Shown: positions 11,812-22,864 of the stretch, in pieces | Layout: every line of letters starts with the position of its first letter | Position numbering within the stretch: position 1 is the first letter of the stretch | Assembly: GCA_010093515.1 (NCBI GenBank) | Contig: MU001673.1 | Coordinates: 939,320-1,003,319 of the forward strand | DNA: 64,000 bases | Reading direction: 5' to 3' | Source: Lineolata rhizophorae | Taxonomy: Eukaryota; Ascomycota; Dothideomycetes; Lineolatales; Lineolataceae | The notes under the pieces: generated by a model | Database searches by the model: none | Told to the model about the DNA's origin: nothing | Seen by the model: only the letters and a program-made list of their open reading frames with translations | Translations under genes and position numbers: made by a program

Positions 11812-12210
11812 CGCGGAGAGGAAGGCCTTCTGGATGTCGCCGTTTGTTTTTCCTATTTTTTTCTGAGGGGAAGGGATCGAATTGGTGGGGTGAAGAGGGA
11901 GGAATTTCGACTGCGAAGGCTGGTGTATTTCTACCGAAGCGATAATGGCATAAATGAGGCCTTTGTTTGCATGGTGCCGTCTGTCAGAGCTACTGCGAGG
12001 GAATTAATTCCCGCAAAATGAAGCGCGCGTGGAACAAAAAGGCGCACTCACCGCCTGGCAAAACTCCACGCTGCGAGCGCTACGCGTCCGAACGCGTCTC
12101 TTGCCGCGGAAACGCAGCGTGCACCCAACCTCTTGTACAAACGATCCTAAAAATTTTCAATAATACCACTCCAACAGAAAGTCTTCACTATAAACCTACA
12201 CAGCAATAAA
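11812..12210. promoter_or_regulatory. bidirectional promoter, Pga2-like / CENP-S
   Basis: A 399-bp head-to-head spacer between two compact genes. No TATA element was recognised. Short AT-rich stretches lie just upstream of the CENP-S start (CTATAAACC at about 12189). The arrangement suggests a shared promoter (inference). Confidence 0.4.
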
Positions 12211-12787
12211 ATGGCCGACGCAACTGAACCATCCGCCAATGAAGAGGTGACCCACTCACTCCATACTTTCCATCAATCTCAGTTGGTTCACAAACCCTCC
12301 TAACAAAACCCCCCTCTTCCCCACAGCGTCTCAAGTCCGCCCTCTGGTACTACGTCAGCCAGAAGCTCGACGACGAGCTCCTGCGCCTCAACCGCAACGC
12401 AACGCCGCAGTTCATCGGCGCCCTGACCGAGCTCGTCTGGACGCAGACCATGTCCGTCGCCCGCGACCTCGAGACCTTCGCAAAGTGCGTTTTCGCGATG
12501 AGCCCCTACTACCCGTTCATTACCGCACAATGGGAAGGTGCTATTGTGAATCGGCCATCCGTGGCCGCGTACCTACTGGGGGCTAACTTACCGGTCGCTG
12601 GCCTAGACATGCGGGCCGTGAGTCGATCAATAGCGCGGATGCGATGCTCTTGGCGAGGCGGAACGAGAGCTTGGAGGAGCTGTTGAGGAAATTCCTGGAG
12701 GAGAAGAGAGCGGCCGAGGGGAGGGTCTCGGCGAGAAGTGGGACGACAGCAGGCCGCGGTAAGGGCAGGGGAAGAGGTAGGAGGTGA
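12211..12787 (+). CDS. MHF1: CENP-S / MHF1 histone-fold protein
   Basis: Three exons, 12211-12246, 12327-12484 and 12607-12787, give 124 residues. CENP-S (MHF1) is a histone-fold subunit that pairs with CENP-X (MHF2). The pair acts at kinetochores and with the FANCM/Mph1 helicase at stalled replication forks. The diagnostic stretch RNATPQFIGALTELVW is followed by VARDLETFAKHAGR and INSADAMLLARRNESLEELL, the alpha2-loop-alpha3 histone fold. The C-terminus is a basic Gly/Arg tail (GRGKGRGRGRR) that would suit DNA binding. The second intron is found because the conserved FAKHAGR sequence is recovered only by joining 12484 to 12607 in phase. Length and order fit the family. The call is firm. Confidence 0.92.
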
Positions 12788-13233
12788 AAATGGACGCCCG
12801 TCCTCCACGATGATGGCTTGATGAGAAACTGGCGTAGGAATGCTTCTTAGCGCAAGTGTAGGTATTTGAAACTAGCCGGCATAACTTAAAGGGGAAAGTG
12901 ATACCCAATGGATTATGAAGTTCAGAATTCTGGACTCAATTACAGTAGAATTCATGTACTAATGATAAAATTATTAGGTACTTGTTTCGTTGATACGGAA
13001 CTATGCAGAATCACACGTTTTCCAGCGGGTGACAGATTTCGTTGAAACGTTAAAACTCCATGCTGATTCCCCAATACTAAGGACCCCAGCTCCGAGCCAT
13101 TTAATCCCTATTCGGTATCATACACAGCAGTTCTCTACCGAATCGCACTCTCGATAATGCGGAAGTCTGCTCCGTTAGAACCTCAACCTAACCCCAAGTT
13201 CTCCTAAAACGCTACCCGCGGCGGACGAAACAA
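12788..13233. other. 3'-3' intergenic gap
   Basis: Convergent gap of about 450 bp between CENP-S and the MARVEL protein gene. It is AT-rich in its middle. No features were seen beyond presumed 3' UTRs. Confidence 0.6.
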
Positions 13234-14053
13234 TTAAAAATTGCTCGCGGTTCCGCGCTCGTAGCCGTACGTGCCGGTAGGCGCGGTGTGGTAGCCGTTG
13301 TGCTGCGGCACCGTTGACGCAGTCTCGTAGCTCGGGCGGTCGTTCTTCATGCCGCCAGCGTGTTCGGGGTCGGTGCGGTTCTTGCGCTGCCAGAAGAAGC
13401 GGCGGCGGCCGGACCCGGACGTATAGTTGTTGGCGGGCGACGGGCCGAAGCGCTTCTCCTTGCGGTGGTGGCGGCCGAGCGCGAGCTGCACAGCGGCGGA
13501 GATTATGAAGAGGACGCTGCGCGGGTACGTCAATAATCCTTTGTCAGGGAGGGGACTGGTTGTGGTCGACTTACACTGCGATGATGGAGACGGCGAAAGC
13601 GGCTTTGTTCAAACGGCACGCGAGGCCGAGATCGACAGCCACCGTGACCGTTTCGTTGTCGTTGACGTTGTACCTAGCGCCGTCGGCGTCCTCGGGCCCA
13701 TCGCCCAAAGGAGTCTCGACGTAACCGCTGCAGCTGCCGGCGCCGTCGCGCGTGAGCACGGCGATGGCGATAAAGACGGCGGCGAAGAGGATGTCGAGTA
13801 CGATGGCCAGGAAGGCGAAGAAGGTCTTGCCGCCCAGGAAGCAGGTGAGCAGCACGGCGAAGATGGTGTAGACGACGGCGATGCCCGACATGCCCTCAAC
13901 GGCCTTCTTCCAGGCCGCGATGGGGATGTCGCGGTCGGCCAGCACCGAGAGGAAGTAACTGTATATGGCGAGCACGATGCCCGCGCAGCAAAACTCGACG
14001 GCGTAGAGGAAGGTCTGGACGGCCTTGAGGAAAAGACCTCCGAATTTCGCCAT
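13234..14053 (-). CDS. MARVEL-domain membrane protein
   Basis: Two exons, 14053-13575 and 13516-13234, with a 58-nt intron (donor GTAAGT, acceptor GCAG) give 253 residues. Four hydrophobic segments are visible: about residues 9-35, 50-72, 76-98 and 150-176. Between segments 3 and 4 is a loop with two Cys and a predicted N-glycosylation site (NET). This is the MARVEL topology common in fungal proteins. The cytosolic tail is basic, then Gly/Ser/Tyr-rich (NNYTSGSGRRRFFW, GTYGYERG). Fungal members are found in the plasma membrane, often in eisosome-like patches, and are rarely characterised. No specific function is claimed. The intron joins IIAV to VLFIISAAVQLALG within membrane segment 4. Confidence 0.8.
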
Positions 14054-16116
14054 GGTGGGCCGTGTGAGCGGGACTCGTTTGCTAAAGGCTTTGCTTGGTG
14101 AAAGAGAGTGTGTGTCTGCGTAGGGATCTCGGGAAGTGGCGGGAGGGCGAAAAAGCGTTCGTCAATGGAGGGGTGCCAGGCCAGAAGTTCGGCACAGGCC
14201 ACGCTTGGTGAAATCGTTGCCGTCGCAGATGGCAGGAAGTCAGGGGCCCAAAAAAAGCGGCTGCATTCGCGTGGACAGCACAGCATCGCATGAGGTCAGC
14301 CTGGCCTTTTAACCTGGACCCGGCGCTCGCCGCTTAATTGAGGCAGCCCGTGGTATGACGCAGGCGCTGCGCGCGCCATGGCACCTGCACGCGCCCGGGT
14401 GCCTCGCAAGCCGTTCGGTGCCATGGCGGGCGCGATCGCCGCCGGGCCGCGCTAGCGCCGAAAGCGGCACTGTGGCTGGCCGCGCCCGGGCCCTGGCCGC
14501 TGCCCACCAAACGTCATTGCGCCAGTGCCGGCGCCGCCCGTCCACTCGAGCCTCCGGAAACTTGCGGGGCGCGCTGCCGAGCAGTCGCACACGGACTGCT
14601 CGAGATCGCAATTTCCCCGGGGCGTGACGGCCCAGGAAGCCTTTTGCCGTCTCCGATTCGTTGTGCTCTCCTGATCGGTTCCACAGTACCATGGATCTGC
14701 CTTGCTTTCCTCGAATTTTTGATTGCGGGCTGCACGGCCGCTCCAGGTATGGCGATCGCGATCGGGGCCGGCCCATGGCGCTTGCACGTGAAAGGAGAAC
14801 CAGACCAAATCCTGGACTGAGCCACACTTTGTGGCGAATCGGCCCGTCTTCACCACGCAGAACTCAGCTTCAGCCCATCGCTTGGTGTCGTGGCGTAGCA
14901 AGGACGCGTAGCCACAGCCACACCCGAGCCCACCCTCATTTCATTTACCTAGGTAACTTTTCAATGAGCAGGACGGTTTAATCAGTTCTATATCACTATG
15001 CTCCAAGAAATATATTGCGTCAAGTCGGGACGCTAGTAAGTAGAATAAGAGAAGGGCCCCCTTACTCCGGTACACAGACGCCTATACGCGTCACATGCTG
15101 TGAGCCTCTAGCCGAGAAAAGCTCACCCACCAGGCCTGTCAGGACAGTACAACATCCCAATCTGCACACTAGCAAACCAGCAATTTTCCATTTCCATTCT
15201 TGGAGCTGAGCTGCTCGTGCTCCAGTCTTAGCTATGGCTAAGTTGAGGTGAGCGGAGCTTGTTTCGGACCCCCTTGAAGGCAGTTATTCTTGCCCGCCTC
15301 GAATTTGCGGATTAGAACCAACCACACCTCATCGGACTACAGAGTATAGAAAACACATGGCTACTATATGTGCACTTGTCGTTCGCCTAGTTTTTCTACT
15401 AACTATCTGATAGTACTGTTTCGTATGCCACCTCCGCACTCCTTGCACCTGCAAAGTACAATGGCTTCGACGCCAGAGTAAACTAGGTGACACCGTGGGT
15501 CAGCGCCGGTGAATACGCCGGCCCTTGCGAGTGACTGAATGGCAAGCTCCTTGACAAAGGAGCCCCGTAGGCCCGCTCTTCTGGTAACCAGAGTTGAGTG
15601 ACAGCCTACGGCAATGCGACGCAGAATTCAGGCGCATATTACTCGTTGAATGTTGTCTTGAATCTAGTCTAGTCTAGTCACGACTCGACTACACTTGCGG
15701 AAATATCTGAAATTTGTGCTGCTTGATTACCCTATCTAGTATAGCGCTCTACGTCGGGCCTAGCGCGCCTGGCTTGGGCCCGTTCAAACATGAGATTTCT
15801 TGGCCCTGTCTGGCTACTAACGTCTAGCGAATTCTCCTGCTCCCGTTCCCTCCGTCCCACACCAAACCGCTTGTCACCTGCCACGGCGTGCCCATAGCGG
15901 CTCGAGGCGCCTTCGGGGCCATTTGACTAGATATTCATTTTCGCCTAACATGCTCTTCGCGACCCCTGCCTTGACGGCGTTCTCATGAAGGTAAATGCCG
16001 CCGGACTCGACGTCCTCCCGTGCTCCGGTGTTCCCTTGCTCATGTCCTCTAGAGCTGGTCTTTGTAGTTGACTTTCCTCCCAAGCCGTCTACCCCGCCCC
16101 TACAAGTTGATCAACG
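14054..16116. other. intergenic region, 2.1 kb
   Basis: Promoter of the MARVEL gene on the left, then GC-rich sequence to about 14900 and AT-mixed sequence to 16116. Overlapping frames near 14300-14900 exist on both strands but have no family features and no coherent exon structure. A short CTAGT repeat (ctagtctagtctagt) lies near 15665. No gene could be supported. Confidence 0.45.
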
Positions 16117-16947
16117 ATGTCCATCCACTCGCCCTCGTTACACTCTACGACTTCGATTGCGCAAACAACCAGCCAACTACCACCTCACATAAACGAAGGC
16201 TGCTATGCTATTAAAAATGTGGGGCTTGGAGCGGTTGGGGTTGGGTTGACTAGTCTTATTCTTCGTCTTGATAAGGGCCGTGTCATTAAGGTTCCTAAGA
16301 CCTTCACGGCGGATGACTTTCCACGGCGCGACGTGGACTACGTTGAATATATGAACGATATCAATCGCGAGGCCTTGGAACTCGAACAAAGGATTTACAA
16401 GCGGTTGGAAGATCATCTAGGGATCATACGTTGCATGAAAATGTCCAGTAATGGGATTGAATTGGCCTTCGCGAAGGAAGGGGACCTAGAAAGCTATATC
16501 AAGACCAATCCCGAGCCACACGATCACCTCAAGATTAAGTGGATTTTGTCCCTCATCACCACGCTGTCCTACATTCACTCGCGAAGGGTTTTTGTCGACG
16601 AAATTGCCCTTCGGAATGTCTTGGTCAACGAAGAGCAACTCTTTTATTCGGACTTTGGCAATTCATGCTTACTACCAGTAACCGCAGACGTGGATACGGC
16701 CTGTGAGAACGGAGTGACTGTAAAGATCGAGATACTTCATCTCGGCTGGATTATTTATTCGATTGCTGTTTGGGCTGTACACAAGTACTACTACTTCGGG
16801 CACGGAGACCCTCAATGGCCAAGATTGCAGGATCTTCCCCCAACAGACCATGTTTACTGTGGTCCTATCATTCAGAAATGCTGGAATGGAGATTACAAGA
16901 ACGTGGAAGCCTTGAACAAGGACATGCTCTCTTTATTGGCAGATTAG
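16117..16947 (+). CDS. kinase-fold protein, probable pseudokinase
   Basis: Single exon, 276 residues. Kinase-like landmarks appear in order: a short Gly-poor beginning, RVIKVPK (Lys58, position of the ATP lysine), Glu-rich helix EALELEQRIYKRL, hinge-like ELAFAKEGDLESYI, LSYIHSRRVFVDEIALRNVLV (catalytic loop) and SDFGNS (DFG motif, Asp179). Aligning YIHS and the loop Asn with the canonical HRDxxxxN places Glu162 where the catalytic Asp belongs (VDE instead of HRD). It is short for a kinase and has no clear activation-loop APE motif. Similar small kinase-like proteins are frequent and expanded in filamentous ascomycetes, but their function is mostly unknown. It could be a pseudokinase or a non-canonical kinase. 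The N-terminus (first 25 residues, Ser/Thr-rich) is the least certain part. Confidence 0.7.
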   Translation: MSIHSPSLHSTTSIAQTTSQLPPHINEGCYAIKNVGLGAVGVGLTSLILRLDKGRVIKVPKTFTADDFPRRDVDYVEYMNDINREALELEQRIYKRLEDHLGIIRCMKMSSNGIELAFAKEGDLESYIKTNPEPHDHLKIKWILSLITTLSYIHSRRVFVDEIALRNVLVNEEQLFYSDFGNSCLLPVTADVDTACENGVTVKIEILHLGWIIYSIAVWAVHKYYYFGHGDPQWPRLQDLPPTDHVYCGPIIQKCWNGDYKNVEALNKDMLSLLAD

Positions 16948-17958
16948 GCTTGTTCCCGGAGTTGGGGAGCTCTTGATATGAGGTCGGCTATTCAATGACT
17001 TAGGAATTAAATTGATGGATCACGCAGAGGCTTCACAGTTTCTCAGGAGTCGTGGTAAATTGGTCTTCTAACGGAAATTCGAATGTTGATGCATTGCTGC
17101 AGATGCAGGTAGAGTTCAAGCCTTCATTCTAAAAGTAGGTGATCGGCGTACTAATCACTCAAAAAGGCCGGCGGAAGAAAACAGGGAACTTGTAAAGCTT
17201 TCTTTTCACAGCACTCATAATCACGGTTGGAGCTGATTTCGCCCAGCTCCTTGTCAGAAATTTAGCTTATGTACACTCCGCCCCGATTATCGTATGATTC
17301 TCAATTCTGAACGTTATATGAGTTTGGCCGAGCATTTGCTGGTGGATCCGCTTACCTAGGCGCCGACTCGGGCTCCTCCGGACTGCACTGGGTAGCTCGA
17401 GCCTGAGCCGCCCGCTCTAGAGCATACGCTGAGCCTATCTGCACGCAGAACTGTTCTGAATGGCGCAGCTAATGTATTATATTTTGGCTATCTAACGACA
17501 TTGGCAGGGTCAGTGTGCCGTCCGCTGGCACTATACAGAGCTAGGCTCTTCTGTATACAAAATGGCGTGCCGGATGAATCTGGCCGACTTATTCTTCGAG
17601 AGATTGTATGGAGAAAGTTTCATGACCTAAACTGGTAACCTAAGGCTAGAAAAGTTCTCTAACATATCCGCTAGCTTCCGTCAATTGCAGCCGTTGATTA
17701 TTGAAACTCTAGTTCGCTTTCTTCCAATGCCGCCATTAAGGCGCAATCACTAAGACGTGAGATATTGGATTGGCCCGAAACAGAAGCGGGTCGGGGTAGC
17801 GCGGCTACAAAACGTTTCGAGTTGTCTTGCGCACGGAAAAGGCCAAAGGACCCAAATAGAAAACATTTTCCGCCTCAAATCAAAGTCTAGGCCTTTTGCC
17901 ATTAGAGCTAGCAAGTCAGCAGCCTTACGCCCACCGACTGGGCCTTCAAGAAATAGAC
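16948..17958. other. intergenic region, 1 kb
   Basis: 3'-3' gap between the kinase-like gene and the dehydrogenase. It has mixed composition with AT-rich patches. No reading frame or RNA was recognised. Confidence 0.55.
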
Positions 17959-19399
17959 TCACAGAGAATCCACTTCCACCAAGACCTTCACTTGGTTCTC
18001 CTTGTCCCTGATCAACGCTTGGAATCCTTCCTCCTCAACCTGGTCCAATCTAATCTTCTTCGTAATCATCCTCTCTGGCGACATTCTTCCCTCCGAAATC
18101 GCGTCTAACACTTGCTGAAAGTCGCCCTCCATGTACGTCGCGACGCCGAGATACTTCCTCTCCTTGAAAACCAAGACGTTCGGGTTAATGGTACACGGCT
18201 TCTCCCAGATGGCGACGTTGACAATCGTACCCCGCGCCCGCACCGCATGCACCGCCTCGTCCAGGCCGGCCTGCACGCCCGCGCAGTCGAAAACGACGTG
18301 CACGCCCTGGCCTTCGCAAAGCTCTTGGCACCGCTGCCGGACGTTCTCCACGAGCGGGTCTATGATGTGCGTCGCGCCGAACTGGCGCGCGTAGGCTTTG
18401 CGCTGCGACGACACCTCGGACACGATGATCTTTTCGGCCTTGCCGCGTGCGACGAGCGCCTGGATCACGGCAAGGCCGATGGGGCCGCCGCCTAAGACCA
18501 GGACGGAGTCGCCGGCCTTGAACGAGGAGAGGTTGACGGCATGCCATCCGACCGAAAGGGGCTCGATAAGAGCTGTGCGACGAGGAGGTATGTGAGAGAG
18601 TTATCCAAGGAACGAAGCTTCCTCTCGAATGACAGCTCACCTCCGACTTCCAATGACACGTTCTCCGGGAGCTTGTACAGCGAGTACTCCGGGACCACGC
18701 AATGCTCAGAGAGGCCGCCGCCCCACCCTATAAAGCGGATTTCCAAATTCAGTACGCCGGCTCTACTCGTACTACTTGTTTTCTGTGCGCTCACCACTCA
18801 GCCCGATGAATCCATTGCTGTAGCAGCAATTGATAAGCCCTTCCTTGCAAGCGCCACATGTGCCGTCGTAGATGATAGGTTGTACGCAAACTCGCTCGCC
18901 AGGCTTGAATTTTGTAATTCCTTCGCCAACTTCCTCGATTACTCCACTGAACTCGTGACCGAAAACTAGCGGGACCTGGTCACCCGTTATTGGATGCGGC
19001 GTCGTGGGAGTGAGAGTGGGACCGCCGAGGTACTCGTGAAGGTCTACGTATTCGAAAAAGAGACGATCAAGACATTAGCATTAAACGTACCGTACTTGGG
19101 GACTGGGTCGAACAGAGAACGGTGAGTTGGTCGGTCATGATGAGAGTCACTTACCGCTTCCACAGATGCCAACCCACGCCGGCCGGACCTACAAAGAGCA
19201 GAACAGAATGAGCTCGATCTCCTGTCCATGAACGGCATGCGCACTGTTACTACAAGCGAGAAGAAATATCAACTTTCTTGCTCGAGCGGCAAGCTCAACG
19301 CACCTTCACGAAGCCTTTCTTCAGCGTAGGGACTGGTATGTCTTCGAGGCGAAGATCTTTTTGCCCGTGGAAGCGGACAGCTTTCATTGTGGATACCAT
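17959..19399 (-). CDS. zinc medium-chain dehydrogenase, (R,R)-butanediol/sorbitol DH type
   Basis: Five exons, 19399-19304, 19188-19155, 19043-18795, 18727-18641 and 18572-17959, join in phase to 359 residues. It is an NAD-dependent MDR enzyme. Visible motifs are KAVRFHGQKDLRLED at the N-terminus, GICGSDLHEY with the catalytic-zinc Cys, VFGHEFSG, the structural zinc Cys cluster CGACKEGLINCC, and the Rossmann segment VLVLGGGPIGLAVIQAL with an acidic residue (SEVSSQRK) after beta2 that suits NAD. WGGGLSEHCVVPEYSLYKLP is typical of butanediol dehydrogenases (Bdh1). Relatives interconvert acetoin/diacetyl and 2,3-butanediol; polyol oxidation remains possible. The second ATG (19387) is an alternative start. 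The 34-nt exon 2 carries the GICGS motif and is needed for the zinc site. Confidence 0.87.
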
Positions 19400-20189
19400 A
19401 GCGAACACGACACAACCGTGGGCCAACCTTGGATCTGGTTTGGCCCCAGTACCGCGATTGCGCAATGGGGAGACGAGACGGCTGGCCAACTACAACGCGC
19501 GAAGCTCTGTTCTTTAGGCACGCTTGAGCATGCAGTCGAGAGAACGACAAGGGCGAACGACCCGGAGCTCACAATACTAAAACGCTAAGAAAGAGGCGCA
19601 AAAATAGACAGCCATCTCAATTGTGCTTCTTCCCCGCGCGGCAGGGTTCCGCCGTTGCTTTTATAGCTCCCACCCCCAGCGCCCGCTCTAGCTCGCGCGA
19701 CGCGTAGCCGTGTTCCGAGGACGCGGGCCTAGAGGGGCAAACCTCTACTGTTTTACGCGCAGCAATTGGGGTAGGGCGTGCGTAGTACGCCGTCGTGGCT
19801 GCGCCGGATTGCCCGTCCTGGCAATCGCGGCGCGTGATCTCGGGGTGGGAGGGGGGGAGGGGCTGCTTGAAAGCTTCTTCCCCACACATCACGAGCTCCC
19901 TGCGCCGCATCATCCCCTCGGGGTGGCGCCTACAAGGGTGGCTGCAGCGCGCGGGGCTGGCCCGGGTCCGCGAAAGAATGCCGAGCATCCACAGAGGGCC
20001 GCTGCTGGCCGGCTCCAGCGCCACCGATGGACTTCCAGCCGCAGCTTGCATCTGGCGCAAAAGTACGGAGTAGGTCATCTCTTCTTTACCAAATCGGCCA
20101 CGACGGAGGTGTCAGCCATATGGACACTGTTGAGTTTTTTGGCGGCGTGTCGGGCCGCCTCGGGAAGGGCACGGCATCGTCGTAGTAGG

Positions 20190-20234
20190 TGTACGCCGTG
20201 TACGCCGTGTCCGCCGTGTCTGCCGTGTACGCAC
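20190..20234. repeat. 9-bp tandem minisatellite
   Basis: Five tandem copies of TGTACGCCG with changes in copies 3, 4 and 5 (TGTCCGCCG, TGTCTGCCG, TGTACGCAC). It lies in the head-to-head spacer, not in a recognised gene. Confidence 0.85.
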
Positions 20235-21441
20235 TGCGGGTAACGCGGCCGGCTCCGCCGAACTAGGACAGTTCCAGCCTTCCGACGGTAACTCGCCCGA
20301 ACGTGGGCATTCCGGGAGTCTAGACCGAGCTTGACATCGCATACTCTCCGTAGACTGGACCCGTTTCTCGCCGGCTGGAAAGCGTTGAGATAGAGAGGTC
20401 TACAAGTCACGTGAACGGGATGCGACGAAACTCTTCAGCATTCGAATCACGTGAACCAGAATCGTCCGGATCTTGCGATTGGTGGAATTGCCTTCCCCTG
20501 TTTGTCAGACCTGCCCCGGAGAAACCCTAACCGCTCGAGAATGGCCAGCTCGATGATGCTTGGGTGATGGCAATGCGCTTGTTCCGATTGCCGCGCCGGA
20601 CGAGGCGTCGGCCTGAAGTCATTTGAAATCGTTGACGGCAAACTTACCTCACGATATAGGTTCGGGTCCGGGCGGTGACACGGGAGGATGCCCGCTGCAC
20701 AACCCGGAACCAAGCCCTCCCTGCCGATCCAATTGCATTTGCCGTTCAAAAGGCAACGGATTAATTGGGTGAACAGAGGTACGTGCTGATTTTGTGAGGA
20801 TTCAAGCGTCAGAATCTGTTCTTGTACGACGTTTGGAGTTCTGCAATCCCCGAGGGTCGGGTCCGAACCACGCATCGAGATGATGCGTTCCTACGAAACA
20901 GAGCTCGGACTTCTCTCCAAGTCACGGAGTATGTGCGCTCGATGGGGACTTGGAGAGGTGAAGGCTGAGGAAGGCCGCCCGATTGCGCCGGAAGCTGCCC
21001 TTTTCATGCAGAAGTGGTCGCAGTGGCGCACCACCTGAGCCACTCAGGACCTTCTTCCGACGACGCCATGGGCCCTTTAGCTTTAGTTCTCAACCCATGT
21101 CGACCCCTCCATGACCTCACTGACGGAAGTACCTACCACTTGCGCGGATGAAGCTCTCCCGCGTCCGCAGCCTTAGCTGCCAACCGCGACCCGTTGCAAC
21201 GTCCCCACGCCGCCATGATCCTATGGATTTGCAGCGGAGTTTTACTAATCGAACCTTTGTGTGGGTCATCGCGCGTCGGCCGCCGTGACTCTGAAGCAGG
21301 CGTCGTGGCGGTCTTTCTTTGAAAAGGCTTGTTCGCGTGCCGGTAACTTCTTCTACCCCTCCGATTCGGCGTTAAAAACCAGCTCTGCTGCCCCTCTTTT
21401 TCCGCTTCCGCCTGAGACCTTGCAGAGCGATTGACCCCTCC

Positions 21442-21448
21442 TATAAAG
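21442..21448 (+). promoter_or_regulatory. TATA-like box
   Basis: TATAAAG about 100 bp upstream of the ATG at 21545, followed by a pyrimidine-rich run (CCTCTTTCCTTGCC...) that resembles the initiation region of highly expressed fungal genes. Assignment as promoter is inference. Confidence 0.45.
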
Positions 21449-21544
21449 TAGTGCGAGCTCGTGACTCCTTCAATCCTTCACCTCTTTCCTTGCCTTTTCT
21501 TCTGTTCTTTGGGTCGTTCAGTTACAGCCTTATCGTGAGTCAAT

Positions 21545-22864
21545 ATGCCGTACCCTGAGACATCCACTGGTTACATGGTCCATGACCAGAAGAATTGGAC
21601 CAAGTTCACAAAGCAAGAAGTACGTCTTTTCACTCGACCGAGTGGCTTGACTCCGCAAATTATCTCCCTCAATCTCGACGACTTGCACACCCTTTCCCTT
21701 TCCAATTTGTCATTTGCTGGCCTTGCGCGTCTCAATCGCTTCCACATCAGAACAGGTCCCTGACCTCCTCTGCAGTTCAAGCTGAAGCCCTTCGGTGACA
21801 ATGACATCGACATCGCCATCGACGCGTGCGGTGTGTGCGGCTCCGACGTGCACACCATCGACGGCGGCTGGGGCGACGCGCCGATGCCCCTGTGCGTCGG
21901 CCACGAGGTGATCGGCCGAGCCGTCAAGGTCGGCCCCTCGGTCAAGACGGTGAGCGTGGGCGACCGCGTCGGCGTCGGCGCCCAGATCGGCGCCGACCTC
22001 ACGTGCGGCAACTGCAAGGCGCATCAGGAGAACTACTGCCCCAGCGCGGTCGATACGTACGGCGGGGCGTACCCGGACGGCACGATCTCGCAGGGCGGCT
22101 ACTCCAGCCATATCCGAGCCCATGAGTACTTCACCTTTAAGATCCCGGACGGGCTCGACTCGGAATTGGCGGCGCCGATGCTGTGCGCCGGTATTACGAC
22201 GTATAGCCCGTTGAAGAGGTTGGGTATTGGGCCGGGGAAGAAGGTGGCTGTCGTTGGAATGTGAGTATATCTGCCAACCGGTGGAATTCGATCAGCCTTG
22301 GAAAGATATAGAAGTTTATGCTAACGCATGACTTCCAGCGGCGGTCTTGGACACTTTGGTATTCTGTTCGCGAAGGCGTTGGGCGCCGAGGTGTACGCTC
22401 TCTCGCACTCACCCTCGAAGAGGAACGACGCGCTCCAGCTAGGGGCCAAGGAGTTCGTGTCGACGCGGGAGAAGGGCTGGAACGAGCCGTACAAGTTCCA
22501 GTTCGACGTGATACTCAACTGCGCCGACGCGACGGACAAGTTCAACATGGGCGACTACTTCTCGACCATCAAGGTCAACGGCGTCTTCCACAACTGCGGC
22601 TTCCCGGACAGGCCCTTGCCGCAGCTGTCGGCCCAGGACTTCGCCCCCAACGGCTGCTACATCGGCGCCAACCACATCGGCAACCGCGAGGAGATGCTCG
22701 AGATGCTCGAGGTGGCGGCGAAGCAGAAGCTGAAGCCGTGGGTCGAGACCATCGACATCAGCGAGGAGGGCTGCGCGCAGGCCGTCCAGCGCGTCTACAA
22801 TAACGACGTCAGGTATCGGTTTACGCTGGTGGGCTACGATAAGGTTTTCGGACAGAGGGCGTAA
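21545..22864 (+). CDS. NADP-dependent alcohol dehydrogenase, cinnamyl-alcohol DH (Adh6/7) type
   Basis: Three exons, 21545-21619, 21776-22260 and 22339-22864, give 361 residues. It is a zinc MDR enzyme. Motifs are ACGVCGSDVHTIDGG (catalytic zinc Cys), GHEVIGRAVKVG, the structural-zinc cluster CGNCKAHQENYC and the cofactor fold VVGIGGLGHFGILFAKA. A following SHSPSKR places Ser and Arg where NADP's phosphate is bound in this subgroup. Relatives reduce aromatic and branched aldehydes such as cinnamaldehyde. The first exon encodes a short N-terminal strip (MPYPETSTGYMVHD). Both introns have clean donors (GTACGT, GTGAGT), and the second has branch GCTAACGC. It is divergently oriented to the butanediol-type enzyme. 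The two belong to different MDR subgroups and are not close duplicates. Confidence 0.9.

Larger units (their letters stand above)
19400..21544. other. intergenic region between two dehydrogenases
   Basis: About 2.1 kb of head-to-head spacer. It contains a 9-bp minisatellite (20190-20234), a TATA-like box (21442-21448) and a C/T-rich stretch just before the plus-strand gene start. Open frames such as 20447-20875 (-) have no recognisable features. Confidence 0.5.

Noticed and set aside
20190-20234. CRISPR-like repeat array
   Set aside because: Directly adjacent 9-bp units with no spacers, in a eukaryotic genome. It is a minisatellite.
20447-20875. 142-codon minus-strand open frame in the dehydrogenase spacer
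   Set aside because: No recognisable domain, no splice partner exons in phase, and unusual residue usage.
17959-22864. Secondary-metabolite or sugar-use cluster built on the two dehydrogenases
   Set aside because: No synthase, transporter or regulator gene lies next to them. The two enzymes belong to different MDR subgroups and 2.1 kb of plain spacer separates them.
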